Of a stretch of DNA of 64,000 nucleotides, positions 1 to 8,799 are shown piece by piece. Positions within the stretch are counted from its first letter, which is position 1; each line of letters starts with the position of its first letter. Source of the stretch: Enterocloster asparagiformis (GTDB lineage: Bacteria > Bacillota > Clostridia > Lachnospirales > Lachnospiraceae); assembly GCA_018380885.1 (NCBI GenBank), contig JAGZSY010000033.1, positions 3,708 to 67,707 of the forward strand, read 5' to 3'. A program made the position numbers and the translations under genes. A model generated the notes under the pieces. The model was not told where the DNA came from, made no database searches, and saw only the letters and a list, made by a program, of their open reading frames with translations.

Positions 1-653
1 AGCTGGCGCGCAAGATCGAGCGGATCGTGTTCCCGTCCCATTACCACATCAAGGTGGCGGTGGCCGGATGTCCCAACGACTGCGTGAAGGCCAACTTCAA
101 CGATTTCGGAATCATGGGCGTGAACAAACAGGATTACGACGTGGACCGCTGCATCGGCTGCGGCTCCTGCGTGGAGGCCTGCCAGCACCACGCCACCGGC
201 GTGCTGAGCTTAAACGCCAACGGCAAGATCGACAAGGACGCCTGCTGCTGCGTCGGCTGCGGCGAATGCTCCCTGATCTGCCCCACCGGCGCCTGGACCA
301 GAGGCACCAAGCAGCTCTACCGCGTGACCCTGGGCGGGCGCACGGGCAAGCAGAACCCAAGAGCGGGCAAGCTGTTCATGAACTGGGTGACCGAGGACGT
401 AATCCTGGCCATGTTCGGCAACTGGCAGAAGTTCTCCGCCTGGGTGCTGGATTACAAGCCGGAGTATCTGCACGGCGGCCACCTGATCGACCGGGCGGGC
501 TACAAGGAGTTCAAGAAGCGCATTCTGGAAGGCGTGGAGCTGAATCCCGAGGCAAAGGTTGCGGACGACATCTTCTGGGCCGAGAACGAGCAGCGCGGCA
601 ATATGCACGTGATGCCCATCGCCCAGCACAAGACGGCAGGACCTCAGAACTAG
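1..653 (+). CDS. asrC: Anaerobic sulfite reductase subunit C, 3' part
   Basis: The reading frame is open from base 3 and its start lies before the window. The visible part carries the siroheme/4Fe-4S type motif AGCPNDC followed by two ferredoxin-like clusters, CIGCGSCVEAC and CVGCGECSLICP. That order is typical of the catalytic AsrC subunit, which reduces sulfite to sulfide on siroheme in the cytosol. A dissimilatory or nitrite-reducing relative is possible, but the siroheme genes directly downstream fit sulfite reduction. The C-terminal residues after the second cluster look complete and end in a TAG stop. Confidence 0.85.
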   Translation, partial: LARKIERIVFPSHYHIKVAVAGCPNDCVKANFNDFGIMGVNKQDYDVDRCIGCGSCVEACQHHATGVLSLNANGKIDKDACCCVGCGECSLICPTGAWTRGTKQLYRVTLGGRTGKQNPRAGKLFMNWVTEDVILAMFGNWQKFSAWVLDYKPEYLHGGHLIDRAGYKEFKKRILEGVELNPEAKVADDIFWAENEQRGNMHVMPIAQHKTAGPQN

Positions 654-660
654 GACTGAT

Positions 661-709
661 ATCCGGCCCGGGGCGGTAAGGGCAGAACCGGACCGCCCCG
701 CGGCCGGAT
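661..709 (+). other. Strong GC hairpin between asrC and hemA
   Basis: ATCCGGCC at 661-668 pairs with GGCCGGAT at 702-709, and CGGGGCGGT at 669-677 pairs with ACCGCCCCG at 692-700, with one bulged base at 701. No U-run follows, so it is not a classical terminator. It may stabilise the asr message or attenuate read-through into the siroheme genes. Confidence 0.6.
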
Positions 710-746
710 TGCAGACAATCAAGAGAAAGCTTAGGAAACGACCAGT

Positions 747-1913
747 ATGTACTGTATCAGTGTAAGCTACAAGAAAGCTCCGGCGGAGATTCGGGGGCGG
801 TTCGCCTTCGACGCTAGGGAGAAAGAGGCGTTGGCCGGAATGCTGCGGGAGAGCGGGGCTGCGGAGGGCTGCGTGGTGCTCTGCACCTGCAACCGCAGCG
901 AGGTCTATTTATCCGGCGGCAAGGCGGCCATCCGGGCCCTCCAGGAGGCGGTGGCCTCCATAAAGGCGGTTCCGCAGCAGGAGCTGCTCAAATACCTGAA
1001 CATATACAGCGGTGATAGAGCCACAGCACACCTTTTCAAGGTGTGCTGTGGCTTTGACTCCATGGTGCTTGGGGAGGACGAAATCCTCGGCCAGGTGCGG
1101 CTCGCCTATCAGGCGGCCCTGGAGAAAAAGGATGTGAACTATGAGCTCAACGTGCTGTTCCAGCGGGCCATCGCCTGCGCCAAGCGGATACGCACGGACA
1201 CCCGCATCTCCACCACCCCGCTGTCCGTGGCCACGCTGGTGGCCAACGAAGTGTTCCGCTTTCCAAAGGACGGGGTGAAGCAGGTGATGATCATCGGCAT
1301 CACCGGAAAGATGGGCACGACCATTGCGAAAAATATTCTGGCAAAGCCGGGAATCCAGGTGACGGGGACGGTCAGAAGCCACCACGCGGTGCTGGATTTC
1401 GCGCCCAAGGGGGACCGGGTGAGGCTGGTGGACTACCGGGACCGGTACAAATACGCAAAGGACATGGATATTATCATCAGCGCCACCACCAGCCCCCACT
1501 ACACCATCACCATGGATGAGCTCAACCGGGCGTTGGCCGGGGACGGCGGGGAGCGCCGACGCCTTCTGGTCGACGTGGCGGTGCCCCTGGACATGGACCC
1601 GGAGGCGGCGAAGCTGCCGGGCGTCACCCTGCGGGATATCGACTACTTTGACACCTTGTCCAGGAACAACGAGCAGATCCGCTTAAAGGAGCTGGACCGG
1701 GCCAGGGCCATCATGGAGGAGGATTTGGACGGAGCGGTGAAGGAGATGATGTTTCACCCGTACATCGGCCGCCTGGCCCAGCTTCGGGCCGCCTTTGCCG
1801 GAAAGAGCCCGGAAAGCCTGCTGTTTACGGTGCGGGACCGGGTCAGCAGCGAGGAGCTGAAGGTGGTCTTAAAGGTGCTGGACGGCCTGGAGCGCTGGGT
1901 GAAGGAGGAGTAG
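747..1913 (+). CDS. hemA: Glutamyl-tRNA reductase
   Basis: This enzyme reduces glutamyl-tRNA to glutamate-1-semialdehyde, the first committed step of the C5 tetrapyrrole route. The N-terminal catalytic domain has the motif TCNRSE with the likely nucleophile Cys48. The central nucleotide-binding domain reads GITGKMG where the usual family motif is GAGEMG, so the NADPH site is atypical. The C-terminal helical dimerisation part (about residues 300-388) is shorter than in typical proteins of about 420 residues. The gene opens a run of six closely packed genes ending with hemB. The ATG at 747 gives the expected N-terminus; its ribosome site is weak. Confidence 0.9.
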   Translation: MYCISVSYKKAPAEIRGRFAFDAREKEALAGMLRESGAAEGCVVLCTCNRSEVYLSGGKAAIRALQEAVASIKAVPQQELLKYLNIYSGDRATAHLFKVCCGFDSMVLGEDEILGQVRLAYQAALEKKDVNYELNVLFQRAIACAKRIRTDTRISTTPLSVATLVANEVFRFPKDGVKQVMIIGITGKMGTTIAKNILAKPGIQVTGTVRSHHAVLDFAPKGDRVRLVDYRDRYKYAKDMDIIISATTSPHYTITMDELNRALAGDGGERRRLLVDVAVPLDMDPEAAKLPGVTLRDIDYFDTLSRNNEQIRLKELDRARAIMEEDLDGAVKEMMFHPYIGRLAQLRAAFAGKSPESLLFTVRDRVSSEELKVVLKVLDGLERWVKEE

Positions 1914-1915
1914 AT

Positions 1916-2551
1916 ATGGCGTATTTTCCGTTTTATATGGATGTGGAGGGGATGGTCTGCCTGATCGCCGGGGGCGGGAAGGTGGCTTCCCGCAAGGTTT
2001 CCACCATGCTGGAGTACGGGGCCGGGGTGCGGGTGATCGCGCCGGAGGCGACGGAGGAGATCAGGGAGCTGGCGGATAACGGGCGCATCCTCTATGAGGC
2101 CAGGCCCTGCGCGCCTGAGGATGTGCGCGCGGCGGATTTCGTGATCGCGGCCACCTCCGACGAGGCCTTAAACCGGGCCATATCCGTCCGCTGCCGCCAG
2201 CTTCGGATTCCCGTCAATGTGGTGGATGTAAAAGAAGAGTGCAGCTTTATTTTCCCCGCCCTGGTGAAGGACGGGGATATTGTGGTGGGAATCTCCACCG
2301 GCGGGGCCAGCCCGGCCATCGCGCGGCTGCTGAAGGACCGGGTCCGGGCCGCGATCCCTCAGGGGGCGGGAGCCGCGGCCGGGTGGATGAAGGAGAACCG
2401 GGAGATGGTCAAGAACCTGGGGGTTTCCCAGCAGGTACGGGAGGAAATCTTCTATGAGCTGGCAAAGGAGGCCATGAACGCCGGGGGCGGCTTGGACCGC
2501 GGGGCGGTCAGGCGAATGATAGACAGAAAGTTGGAAGAGAACCATGGATAA
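1916..2551 (+). CDS. Precorrin-2 dehydrogenase / sirohydrochlorin ferrochelatase (Met8/CysG-N-like)
   Basis: The 211-residue protein begins with a Rossmann motif (IAGGGKVASRK, about residues 17-27) typical of the Met8/SirC/CysG N-terminal family. The family uses NAD+ to oxidise precorrin-2 to sirohydrochlorin, and the Met8-type members also insert iron to give siroheme. The segment VGISTGGASPAIAR is the conserved second family block. The gene starts 2 bases after the hemA stop and overlaps hemC by 8 bases, so it is translated with them. Whether it chelates iron as well as dehydrogenates cannot be read from the sequence. No separate sirB-like chelatase is present here. Confidence 0.88.
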   Translation: MAYFPFYMDVEGMVCLIAGGGKVASRKVSTMLEYGAGVRVIAPEATEEIRELADNGRILYEARPCAPEDVRAADFVIAATSDEALNRAISVRCRQLRIPVNVVDVKEECSFIFPALVKDGDIVVGISTGGASPAIARLLKDRVRAAIPQGAGAAAGWMKENREMVKNLGVSQQVREEIFYELAKEAMNAGGGLDRGAVRRMIDRKLEENHG

Positions 2552-3449
2552 TACCATACGCATAGGAACCAGAAACAGCAGATTGGCGATGATACAGACG
2601 GAGATGGTGGCGGCTTCCCTGCGGGAGGCGGCGCCGGGGATCGAAATCTCTTTGGAAGCCCGCCAGACCACCGGGGACAAGATTTTAAACAAACCCCTGC
2701 AGGAGTTTGGGGGCAAGGGCGTGTTTGTCTCCGAGTTCGAGGAGGGGATTCTGGCGGGCCGGCTGGACCTGGCGGTTCACAGCGCCAAGGATATGCCGAT
2801 GGACCTGGCCCAGGGACTCTCCATTGTGGGCGTGCCCCCCAGGGAGGACCCCAGGGACGTGCTGGTGACAGCGGCCGGTAGGCCGTTTCCGAAGTCCGGG
2901 GAGATCGTGATCGGCACCTCCAGCCCCCGCAGAAAGCTTCAGATCGAGCTGCTGGGAAAGGAGCTCTGGCCTGATGGGACGGTGCGCTGCGAGAATCTGC
3001 GGGGAAATGTGCAGACGCGCCTTGGCAAGCTGGAGGACGGCGGGTATGACGGCATTATTTTGGCCGCGGCCGGCTTGAAGCGTCTGGGGCTTTTGGAGGA
3101 CGCGCGCTACTGCTACCAGTTCCTGGAATGTCAGCGGTTTATCCCGGCCGGCGGCCAGGGAATCCTGGCGGTGGAGGGCCGGGCGGACAGCCGGGCGGCT
3201 GAGATTTTAAGGGGAATCAACCACCGGGAGACGCAGCTCTGCCTGGACCTGGAGCGCAGGGTGCTGCGGCTCTTGGAGGCCGGCTGCCACGAGCCCATCG
3301 GCGTCTACGCGCGGCTGTCCGGCGGCCTCCTGGAGGTCTTTGGGATCAGCGGCAAAAACGGCAGGGTATACAAAATCCATCTGAAAGGACAGCCGGAGGA
3401 GGCGGGGGAACTGGCCCGCCGGGCGGCTGAGGGGCTGGGCGGAGTATGA
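2544..3449 (+). CDS. hemC: Hydroxymethylbilane synthase
   Basis: The enzyme joins four porphobilinogens into hydroxymethylbilane. Landmarks are GTRNSRLA near the N-terminus, the catalytic aspartate in HSAKDMP (Asp83), the arginine-rich GTSSPRRK block (about 124-131), and the dipyrromethane-attachment cysteine in LEAGCHEP (Cys248). Length (301 residues) is normal. It overlaps the preceding gene by 8 bases and the next by 4, so the products are probably made in fixed proportion. Confidence 0.95.
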   Translation: MDNTIRIGTRNSRLAMIQTEMVAASLREAAPGIEISLEARQTTGDKILNKPLQEFGGKGVFVSEFEEGILAGRLDLAVHSAKDMPMDLAQGLSIVGVPPREDPRDVLVTAAGRPFPKSGEIVIGTSSPRRKLQIELLGKELWPDGTVRCENLRGNVQTRLGKLEDGGYDGIILAAAGLKRLGLLEDARYCYQFLECQRFIPAGGQGILAVEGRADSRAAEILRGINHRETQLCLDLERRVLRLLEAGCHEPIGVYARLSGGLLEVFGISGKNGRVYKIHLKGQPEEAGELARRAAEGLGGV

Positions 3450-4957
3450 AACAGGGTATGGTAATATTGGTGGGAGCGGGGCCCGGCGATCCGGGATTGA
3501 TCACGGTCAAGGGCCTCCAGTGCCTGAAGGCCTGCGACGCGGTGGTCTACGACTCTTTGGCCTCCGACGAGCTGCTGTCCGCTGTGCGCCCGGACTGCCG
3601 GAGGATCTATGTGGGCAAGCGCGCCGGGCGCCACTCCATGAAGCAGGAGGAGATCAACCGCCTGCTGGTGGAGCTGGGAAAGGAAGGCTTGTACGTGGTC
3701 CGCTTAAAGGGGGGAGACCCCTTTGTGTTCGGGCGGGGCGGGGAGGAAGCCCTGGCCCTGGCAGCGGAGGGGATCGCCTATCAGGTGGTACCGGGGGTGA
3801 CCTCGGCGGTGGCGGTGCCGGAGTGCGCCGGCATCCCGGTGACCCACAGGAGCGTAAGCCGCAGCTTTCACGTGGTCACGGGGCACACCAAGGGCGAGGA
3901 AGGAGGGCTTCCGCCGGAGTTCGGGCAGGTGGCGGCCCTCTCCGGCACCCTGGTGTTCCTCATGGGCCTTAACAGCCTGCCGGCCATTGTGGAAGGGCTT
4001 TTGCGGGCGGGAAAGCCCGGGCATCTGCCCGCGGCGGTGATCGAGAACGGCACCATGCCGGGCGCCAGGACCGTGAGGGGCTGCCTGGGGGACATTGTGG
4101 ACAGGGTGCGGGAGGCCGGGCTTCACACGCCGGCCATCATCGTGGCCGGGGAGACGGCGGCCTTGGACCTGTCCTGCAAATCCGGCCTGCCGTTAGCGGG
4201 GACCTCGGTGGGGATCACCGGCACGGCCTCCTTTCGGGAACGGCTGGGCGCGCTTCTCACAAGCCTGGGCGCAAAGGTGGAGTGCGCCGGGGCCATGGAG
4301 GTGAACTCCCACGCGGATTCGCCGGAGATGGCGGCGGCCTACGGACAGCTTTCACGGTACGATGTCATTGTGTTCACCAGCGCCAACGGCGTGCGCCTGT
4401 TCTTTGACGGGCTGTTAAAGTCGGGCCGGGACTTCCGGGCCCTGGGGCGGATGAAATTCGCCGTGGTGGGGCCGGGAACCGCCGGGGAACTGCTAAAGCG
4501 CGGCTTCCGGGCGGACTACATGCCCCAGGTGTACCGGACGAAGGAGCTGGCGGAGCTGCTGGTCGAGGCCGCGGGTGCGCCGCGCCTCCTCATCCCCCGT
4601 TCCCGGGGCGGCTCTCCGGAGCTGACGGAAATTTTATCCCGCGCGGGTGTTGCCTTTGACGACATCATCCTGTATGATGTAACAGGCGGGATGCAGGGAG
4701 GGGCGGACATGGCCGCGGCGCGGCCGGACTATCTGACCTTTGCCAGCGCATCCGGCGTTGAGGCGTATTTTGAACAGTTGGGAGACGGGGCCTTAAAGCA
4801 GCTGGCCGGGCTGCGCACTGTGTGCATCGGGGATGTGACGGCGAGAGCGCTGGAGAGCCGCGGCAGGAGGGTGGACGTTTTGGCAAAGGAATTTACCGTC
4901 CGCGGCATGGCGGAGGCCATCTTAAACGACAGATCAGAAGGAGACGAGAGACGATGA
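3446..4957 (+). CDS. cobA-hemD: Uroporphyrinogen-III C-methyltransferase / uroporphyrinogen-III synthase fusion
   Basis: Residues 1 to about 245 are a SUMT domain with the SAM-binding start VGAGPGDPGLIT and the block LKGGDPFVFGRGGEE. It methylates uroporphyrinogen-III twice to precorrin-2. Residues about 250-503 are a HemD-type synthase (GITGTASFRERL at its start, TFASASGVEAYFE near its end) that closes hydroxymethylbilane into uroporphyrinogen-III. The fusion is common in clostridia and steers flux directly to siroheme or cobalamin rather than haem. It overlaps both hemC and hemL by the ATGA arrangement. Confidence 0.95.
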   Translation: MKQGMVILVGAGPGDPGLITVKGLQCLKACDAVVYDSLASDELLSAVRPDCRRIYVGKRAGRHSMKQEEINRLLVELGKEGLYVVRLKGGDPFVFGRGGEEALALAAEGIAYQVVPGVTSAVAVPECAGIPVTHRSVSRSFHVVTGHTKGEEGGLPPEFGQVAALSGTLVFLMGLNSLPAIVEGLLRAGKPGHLPAAVIENGTMPGARTVRGCLGDIVDRVREAGLHTPAIIVAGETAALDLSCKSGLPLAGTSVGITGTASFRERLGALLTSLGAKVECAGAMEVNSHADSPEMAAAYGQLSRYDVIVFTSANGVRLFFDGLLKSGRDFRALGRMKFAVVGPGTAGELLKRGFRADYMPQVYRTKELAELLVEAAGAPRLLIPRSRGGSPELTEILSRAGVAFDDIILYDVTGGMQGGADMAAARPDYLTFASASGVEAYFEQLGDGALKQLAGLRTVCIGDVTARALESRGRRVDVLAKEFTVRGMAEAILNDRSEGDERR

Positions 4958-6231
4958 AGCTGGATGAATCAAAAACCTTATATGACCGTTCGCGGGAGGT
5001 GTTCCCGGGCGGGGTGAACAGCCCGGTGCGGGCGTTCGGCTCCGTGGGAGGGACGCCGGTGTTTGTCAAACGGGCCAACGGGTCCCACATTTACGACGAG
5101 GACGGCAACGAGTACATCGACTATGTGGATTCCTGGGGGCCCTGTATCCTGGGGCACGGCTGCGAGCAGGTGGTCGCCGCGGTGCAGGAGGCGTGCGCGG
5201 ACGGCCTTTCCTTCGGCGCGCCCACCCGCAAGGAGCTGATATTGGGGGATATGATCAAGGCCTGCATCCCCTCCATCGAGATGATGCGCATGGTCAGCTC
5301 CGGCACCGAGGCGGTGATGAGCGCCATCCGGGCGGCCAGGGGCTACACCGGGCGGAACAAGATCATCAAGTTTAAGGGCTGCTACCACGGACACTCCGAC
5401 GGGCTACTGGTGAAGGCCGGCTCCGGCGCGCTGACGGGATCCGCGCCGGACAGCGCAGGCGTTCCGCGCTCCTACACAAAGCATACCCTGCTGGCTGATT
5501 ACAACAGCTGCGAGTCGGTGACCCGGCTTTTCAGCCAGTATCCCAGCAAGATCGCTGCGGTGGTGGTGGAGCCGGTGGCGGCCAACATGGGCCTGGTGCC
5601 CCCGCAGCCGGGATTCCTGGAATTTCTGCGGGAGATCACCACGAGAAACGGCGCGCTTTTGATCTTCGACGAGGTGATCACAGGCTTTCGCATGGGCTTG
5701 GGCGGCGCTCAGGATTACTATAAGGTGATCCCCGATCTGACCACCCTGGGCAAGATTGTGGGCGGAGGCATGCCCATGGGCGTGTACGGCGGCCGCAGGG
5801 AGATCATGGAGGTGGTTTCCCCGCTGGGCAAGGTCTACCAGGCCGGAACCCTGTCCGGAAACCCTATCGCCACGGCGGCGGGCATCGCCACCTTAAAAAC
5901 GCTCATGGACCACCCGGAGATTTACGGCCAGCTGACCGCCAAGGCCGACCGTCTGACCGGCGCGCTTTCAGCGGCTCTGCCCCACGCCCAGGTGAACCGG
6001 GCCGGCTCCCTGTTCAGCGTGTTCTTCACAGAACATCCGGTGACGGATTACGAGAGCGCCCTGACCTCGGATACGGAGCTTTACGGGCGGTATTTCCACT
6101 ATCTGCTGGAGCACGGCATCTACACCGCTCCGTCCCAGTTTGAGATTCTGTTCCTTTCCGCCGCCCACACGGAGGAGGATATCGAGAAAACGTGCCGCGT
6201 GATCGAGGCAGCGGCCGGGGAGGTAAAATAA
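4954..6231 (+). CDS. hemL: Glutamate-1-semialdehyde 2,1-aminomutase
   Basis: This PLP enzyme isomerises glutamate-1-semialdehyde to 5-aminolevulinate. Key features are VSSGTEAVMSAIRAARG (PLP phosphate region), the aspartate in LLIFDEVITGFR, and the Schiff-base lysine in TLGKIVGGG (Lys267). At 425 residues it is full length. The ATG at 4954 is chosen because it follows an AGAAGGAG site and overlaps the hemD stop as ATGA. An in-frame upstream extension would run inside hemD without a ribosome site. Confidence 0.95.
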   Translation: MKLDESKTLYDRSREVFPGGVNSPVRAFGSVGGTPVFVKRANGSHIYDEDGNEYIDYVDSWGPCILGHGCEQVVAAVQEACADGLSFGAPTRKELILGDMIKACIPSIEMMRMVSSGTEAVMSAIRAARGYTGRNKIIKFKGCYHGHSDGLLVKAGSGALTGSAPDSAGVPRSYTKHTLLADYNSCESVTRLFSQYPSKIAAVVVEPVAANMGLVPPQPGFLEFLREITTRNGALLIFDEVITGFRMGLGGAQDYYKVIPDLTTLGKIVGGGMPMGVYGGRREIMEVVSPLGKVYQAGTLSGNPIATAAGIATLKTLMDHPEIYGQLTAKADRLTGALSAALPHAQVNRAGSLFSVFFTEHPVTDYESALTSDTELYGRYFHYLLEHGIYTAPSQFEILFLSAAHTEEDIEKTCRVIEAAAGEVK

Positions 6232-7214
6232 TGGAGCTGACAAACAGGCCGAGAAGGCTGAGAACCAGCCCTGTGCTGCGCAAGATGGTGCGGGAGACAA
6301 GGATGGACAAATCCTCCCTGATCTACCCCATGTTCGTGCGCGAGGGGCAGAATATAAAAGAGGAGATTCCCACCATGCCGGGCCAGTACCGCTACAGCCT
6401 GGACCGGCTGCCGGAAGCTTTAAACGAGGTGATGGACGCGGGCGTGCCCAGCGTGATGCTCTTCGGAATCCCTGACCACAAGGACGAGTGCGGGACCGGC
6501 GCGTGGAGCGAGGACGGCATCATCCAGCGGGCCTTCCGCCTGGCAAAGCGGGAGGTGCCGGATCTGTACTACATCGGGGATGTGTGTATGTGCGAGTACA
6601 CCTCCCATGGCCACTGCGGCATCCTGGACGGAGAGTACGTGGACAATGACAAGACCCTGGAATACCTGGCGCGGATCGCTTTGAGCCAGGTTCAGGCGGG
6701 AGCGGACATGGTGGCGCCCTCGGATATGATGGACGGCCGGGTGGCGGCGATCCGGCGGCGGCTGGACGAGAACGGCTTCTGCACGGTGCCGGTCATGTCC
6801 TACGCGGCCAAGTACGCCTCCTCCTTCTACGGGCCCTTCCGGGATGCGGCCGGCTCCGCGCCCGCCTTCGGGGACCGCAAGAGCTATCAGATGGATTACC
6901 ACAACCGGAAGGAGGCCGTCAAGGAGGTGTTCTCCGACCTGGACGAGGGGGCGGACATCATCATGATCAAGCCGGCCCTGTCCTATCTGGACGTGATCCG
7001 CGACGCTGCGGAACAGATCGACGTGCCGGTGGCCGCCTACAGCGTCAGCGGCGAGTACGCCATGGTGAAGGCCGCGGCCAGCCTGGGTTATATGGATGAG
7101 GACAGCCTGATCTGCGAGACGGCCACCAGCATCTACCGGGCGGGAGCCGGGATCCTGCTGACGTATTTTGCCAAGGAGCTGGCAAAATTTATGGACCAGG
7201 GACGGATCGGCTAG
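6231..7214 (+). CDS. hemB: Porphobilinogen synthase (5-aminolevulinate dehydratase)
   Basis: The enzyme condenses two 5-aminolevulinates to porphobilinogen. It is the zinc type: Cys119, Cys121 and Cys129 lie in VCMCEYTSHGHCG. The two active-site lysines are Lys194 (SYAAKYASSF) and Lys247 (IIMIKPALS), the latter the Schiff-base lysine. The ATG at 6231 shares one base with the hemL stop (TAATG) and is preceded by GGGGAGG. It is the last gene of the unit, and an intrinsic terminator lies about 90 bases downstream. Confidence 0.95.
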   Translation: MELTNRPRRLRTSPVLRKMVRETRMDKSSLIYPMFVREGQNIKEEIPTMPGQYRYSLDRLPEALNEVMDAGVPSVMLFGIPDHKDECGTGAWSEDGIIQRAFRLAKREVPDLYYIGDVCMCEYTSHGHCGILDGEYVDNDKTLEYLARIALSQVQAGADMVAPSDMMDGRVAAIRRRLDENGFCTVPVMSYAAKYASSFYGPFRDAAGSAPAFGDRKSYQMDYHNRKEAVKEVFSDLDEGADIIMIKPALSYLDVIRDAAEQIDVPVAAYSVSGEYAMVKAAASLGYMDEDSLICETATSIYRAGAGILLTYFAKELAKFMDQGRIG

Positions 7215-7301
7215 GCCGGGGCCGGAGGCGGCCACGGGAAGTGAGCGCGCTGTTGGAATAAACGACCGCGCCGGTGACGGCGGGGTTTTAGGCGGTGTTT
7301 T

Positions 7302-7331
7302 GCGGCTGCGGCCGCAGGGCGCCGCTTTTTT
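7302..7331 (+). terminator. Intrinsic terminator after hemB
   Basis: GCGGC at 7302-7306 pairs with GCCGC at 7321-7325, with an inner palindrome TGCGGCCGCA. Six T residues follow at 7326-7331. It would end the siroheme transcript. Confidence 0.75.
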
Positions 7332-7430
7332 GCTGCAACGGACGGCGTGGGATCCCGGCCGCGCCCGTTCCCCAATGTAGAAAAATCCACAGAATCGCTA
7401 TTTTTTACACTCCATAACCGGCCGCGGTTG

Positions 7431-7451
7431 TGAGATAATGAAATTATCACA
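7431..7451 (+). promoter_or_regulatory. Inverted-repeat operator candidate before the M20 hydrolase
   Basis: GATAAT at 7434-7439 and ATTATC at 7443-7448 form a perfect dyad around GAA, with outer TG and CA bases also matching. It lies 37 bases before the chosen start codon of the hydrolase gene, where a repressor or activator dimer could act. No convincing -35/-10 pair was found with it. Confidence 0.4.
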
Positions 7452-7487
7452 GGCGGTGATGGAAAAATGACGAGAGGCGGACTGGAA

Positions 7488-8777
7488 ATGAACCGGATAA
7501 CAGAGTACATAGACGAGCGTTCGGACTACTTTTGGGAGCAGGCTTTGAAAATTCACGGGTACGCGGAGCTGGCGGGGGAGGAACGGCAGTCGGCGGAGGC
7601 GCTCTGCGCCATGCTGGAACAGGAGGGGTTTGCGGTGGAGCGTGGGCTGGGGAGCCAGCCCACCGCCTTCCGGGCGGCGTACGGGAGCGGAGGGCCGGTG
7701 ATCGGCTTTCTCTGCGAGTACGACGCCCTCCCCAAGCTGAACCAGTCGGAGGGAACCTCCTACAACGGAGACGGGACCAGCGGCCACGGCTGCGGCCACA
7801 ACCTTCTGGGAACGGGAGCGGCTGCTGCGGCTATGGCCCTGCGGCGGGAGCTGGAAGAGAGCGGGCATGGGGGGACAATCATTGTGTACGGCTGTCCGGC
7901 CGAAGAAACGCTGTTCGGCAAGACGAAGCTGGCGGAGGAAGGGTATTTTAAAGAGCTGGACGCGGCCCTGGCCTGGCATCCCGAGGATCACTACTGCTGC
8001 GGGGAGGTCTGCCACAAGGCCATGGATTCCATCCGCTTCCGCTTTCACGGCAGGAGCGCCCACGCCTCGGTGTGCCCGGAGCTGGGGCGCAGCGCTTTGG
8101 ACGGGGCGGAGATGATGAGCGTGGGCGCCAATTACCTGCGGGAGCACGTGCCGGACGGGGTGCGGATTCACTACAGCTACCTGTCCGCGGGGGAAAAGCC
8201 CAACGTGGTGCCGGATTTCGCGGAGGTGTGGTATTTTGTGCGCAGCAGCCGCAGGAGGATCGTGGACCAGGTGACGGAGCGTCTGCTCCAGGTGGCAGAG
8301 GGCGCAGCCATGATGAGCGGAACGCAGGTGGAGTGGGAATTTCTGGCCCGGGGCAGGGACACCAGAATCAATTCCAGCCTTGCCGGTCTGGCCTACCGCT
8401 GTATGCAGCGGCTTCCCGTGCCGGTCTGGAGCGTGCAGGAGCGGAAAATGGCGGAGGAGCTTCGGGAGACGGCCGGGACGGCCGGAACCATCTGCGGGGA
8501 GCTCACCCCTCCGGCCGGCAGGGAGCTGCCCGGCGGCGGCTCCACCGATTTCTCGGCGGTCAGCCAGATTGTGCCCGCGGTGGAGATCAACACGGTCTGC
8601 TTTGCGCAGGGCACGCCGGGACACCACTGGGCGGTGACGGCCCAGTCCTGTTCGTCCATCGGCAGGAAGGGGATGCTCTACGCGGCCAAGGTGCTGGCCG
8701 GGATGGGAAAAGAATTGCTGGAGGACCCGGAGCTTTTGACCCGGGCCAGGGAGGAATTTCTGGCCCGGGCGGAGTGA
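7488..8777 (+). CDS. M20-family amidohydrolase, AbgB-like
   Basis: The protein resembles the AbgB/amidohydrolase branch of metallopeptidase family M20, which hydrolyses N-acyl or N-aryl-acyl amino acids. Visible metal-site blocks are GHGCGHNLLG, the glutamate pair in YGCPAEE, and HPEDHYCCGEV. The dimerisation domain includes FHGRSAHAS. ATG 7488 fits the family N-terminus and has AGGCGG seven bases upstream; an in-frame ATG at 7467 with a similar site would add seven residues. It precedes a two-component pair and a Liv-type importer, which suggests its substrate is the imported compound. The exact substrate cannot be read from the sequence. Confidence 0.82.
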   Translation: MNRITEYIDERSDYFWEQALKIHGYAELAGEERQSAEALCAMLEQEGFAVERGLGSQPTAFRAAYGSGGPVIGFLCEYDALPKLNQSEGTSYNGDGTSGHGCGHNLLGTGAAAAAMALRRELEESGHGGTIIVYGCPAEETLFGKTKLAEEGYFKELDAALAWHPEDHYCCGEVCHKAMDSIRFRFHGRSAHASVCPELGRSALDGAEMMSVGANYLREHVPDGVRIHYSYLSAGEKPNVVPDFAEVWYFVRSSRRRIVDQVTERLLQVAEGAAMMSGTQVEWEFLARGRDTRINSSLAGLAYRCMQRLPVPVWSVQERKMAEELRETAGTAGTICGELTPPAGRELPGGGSTDFSAVSQIVPAVEINTVCFAQGTPGHHWAVTAQSCSSIGRKGMLYAAKVLAGMGKELLEDPELLTRAREEFLARAE

Positions 8778-8799
8778 CGGCGGTCCGGTGGGAGGGAAT

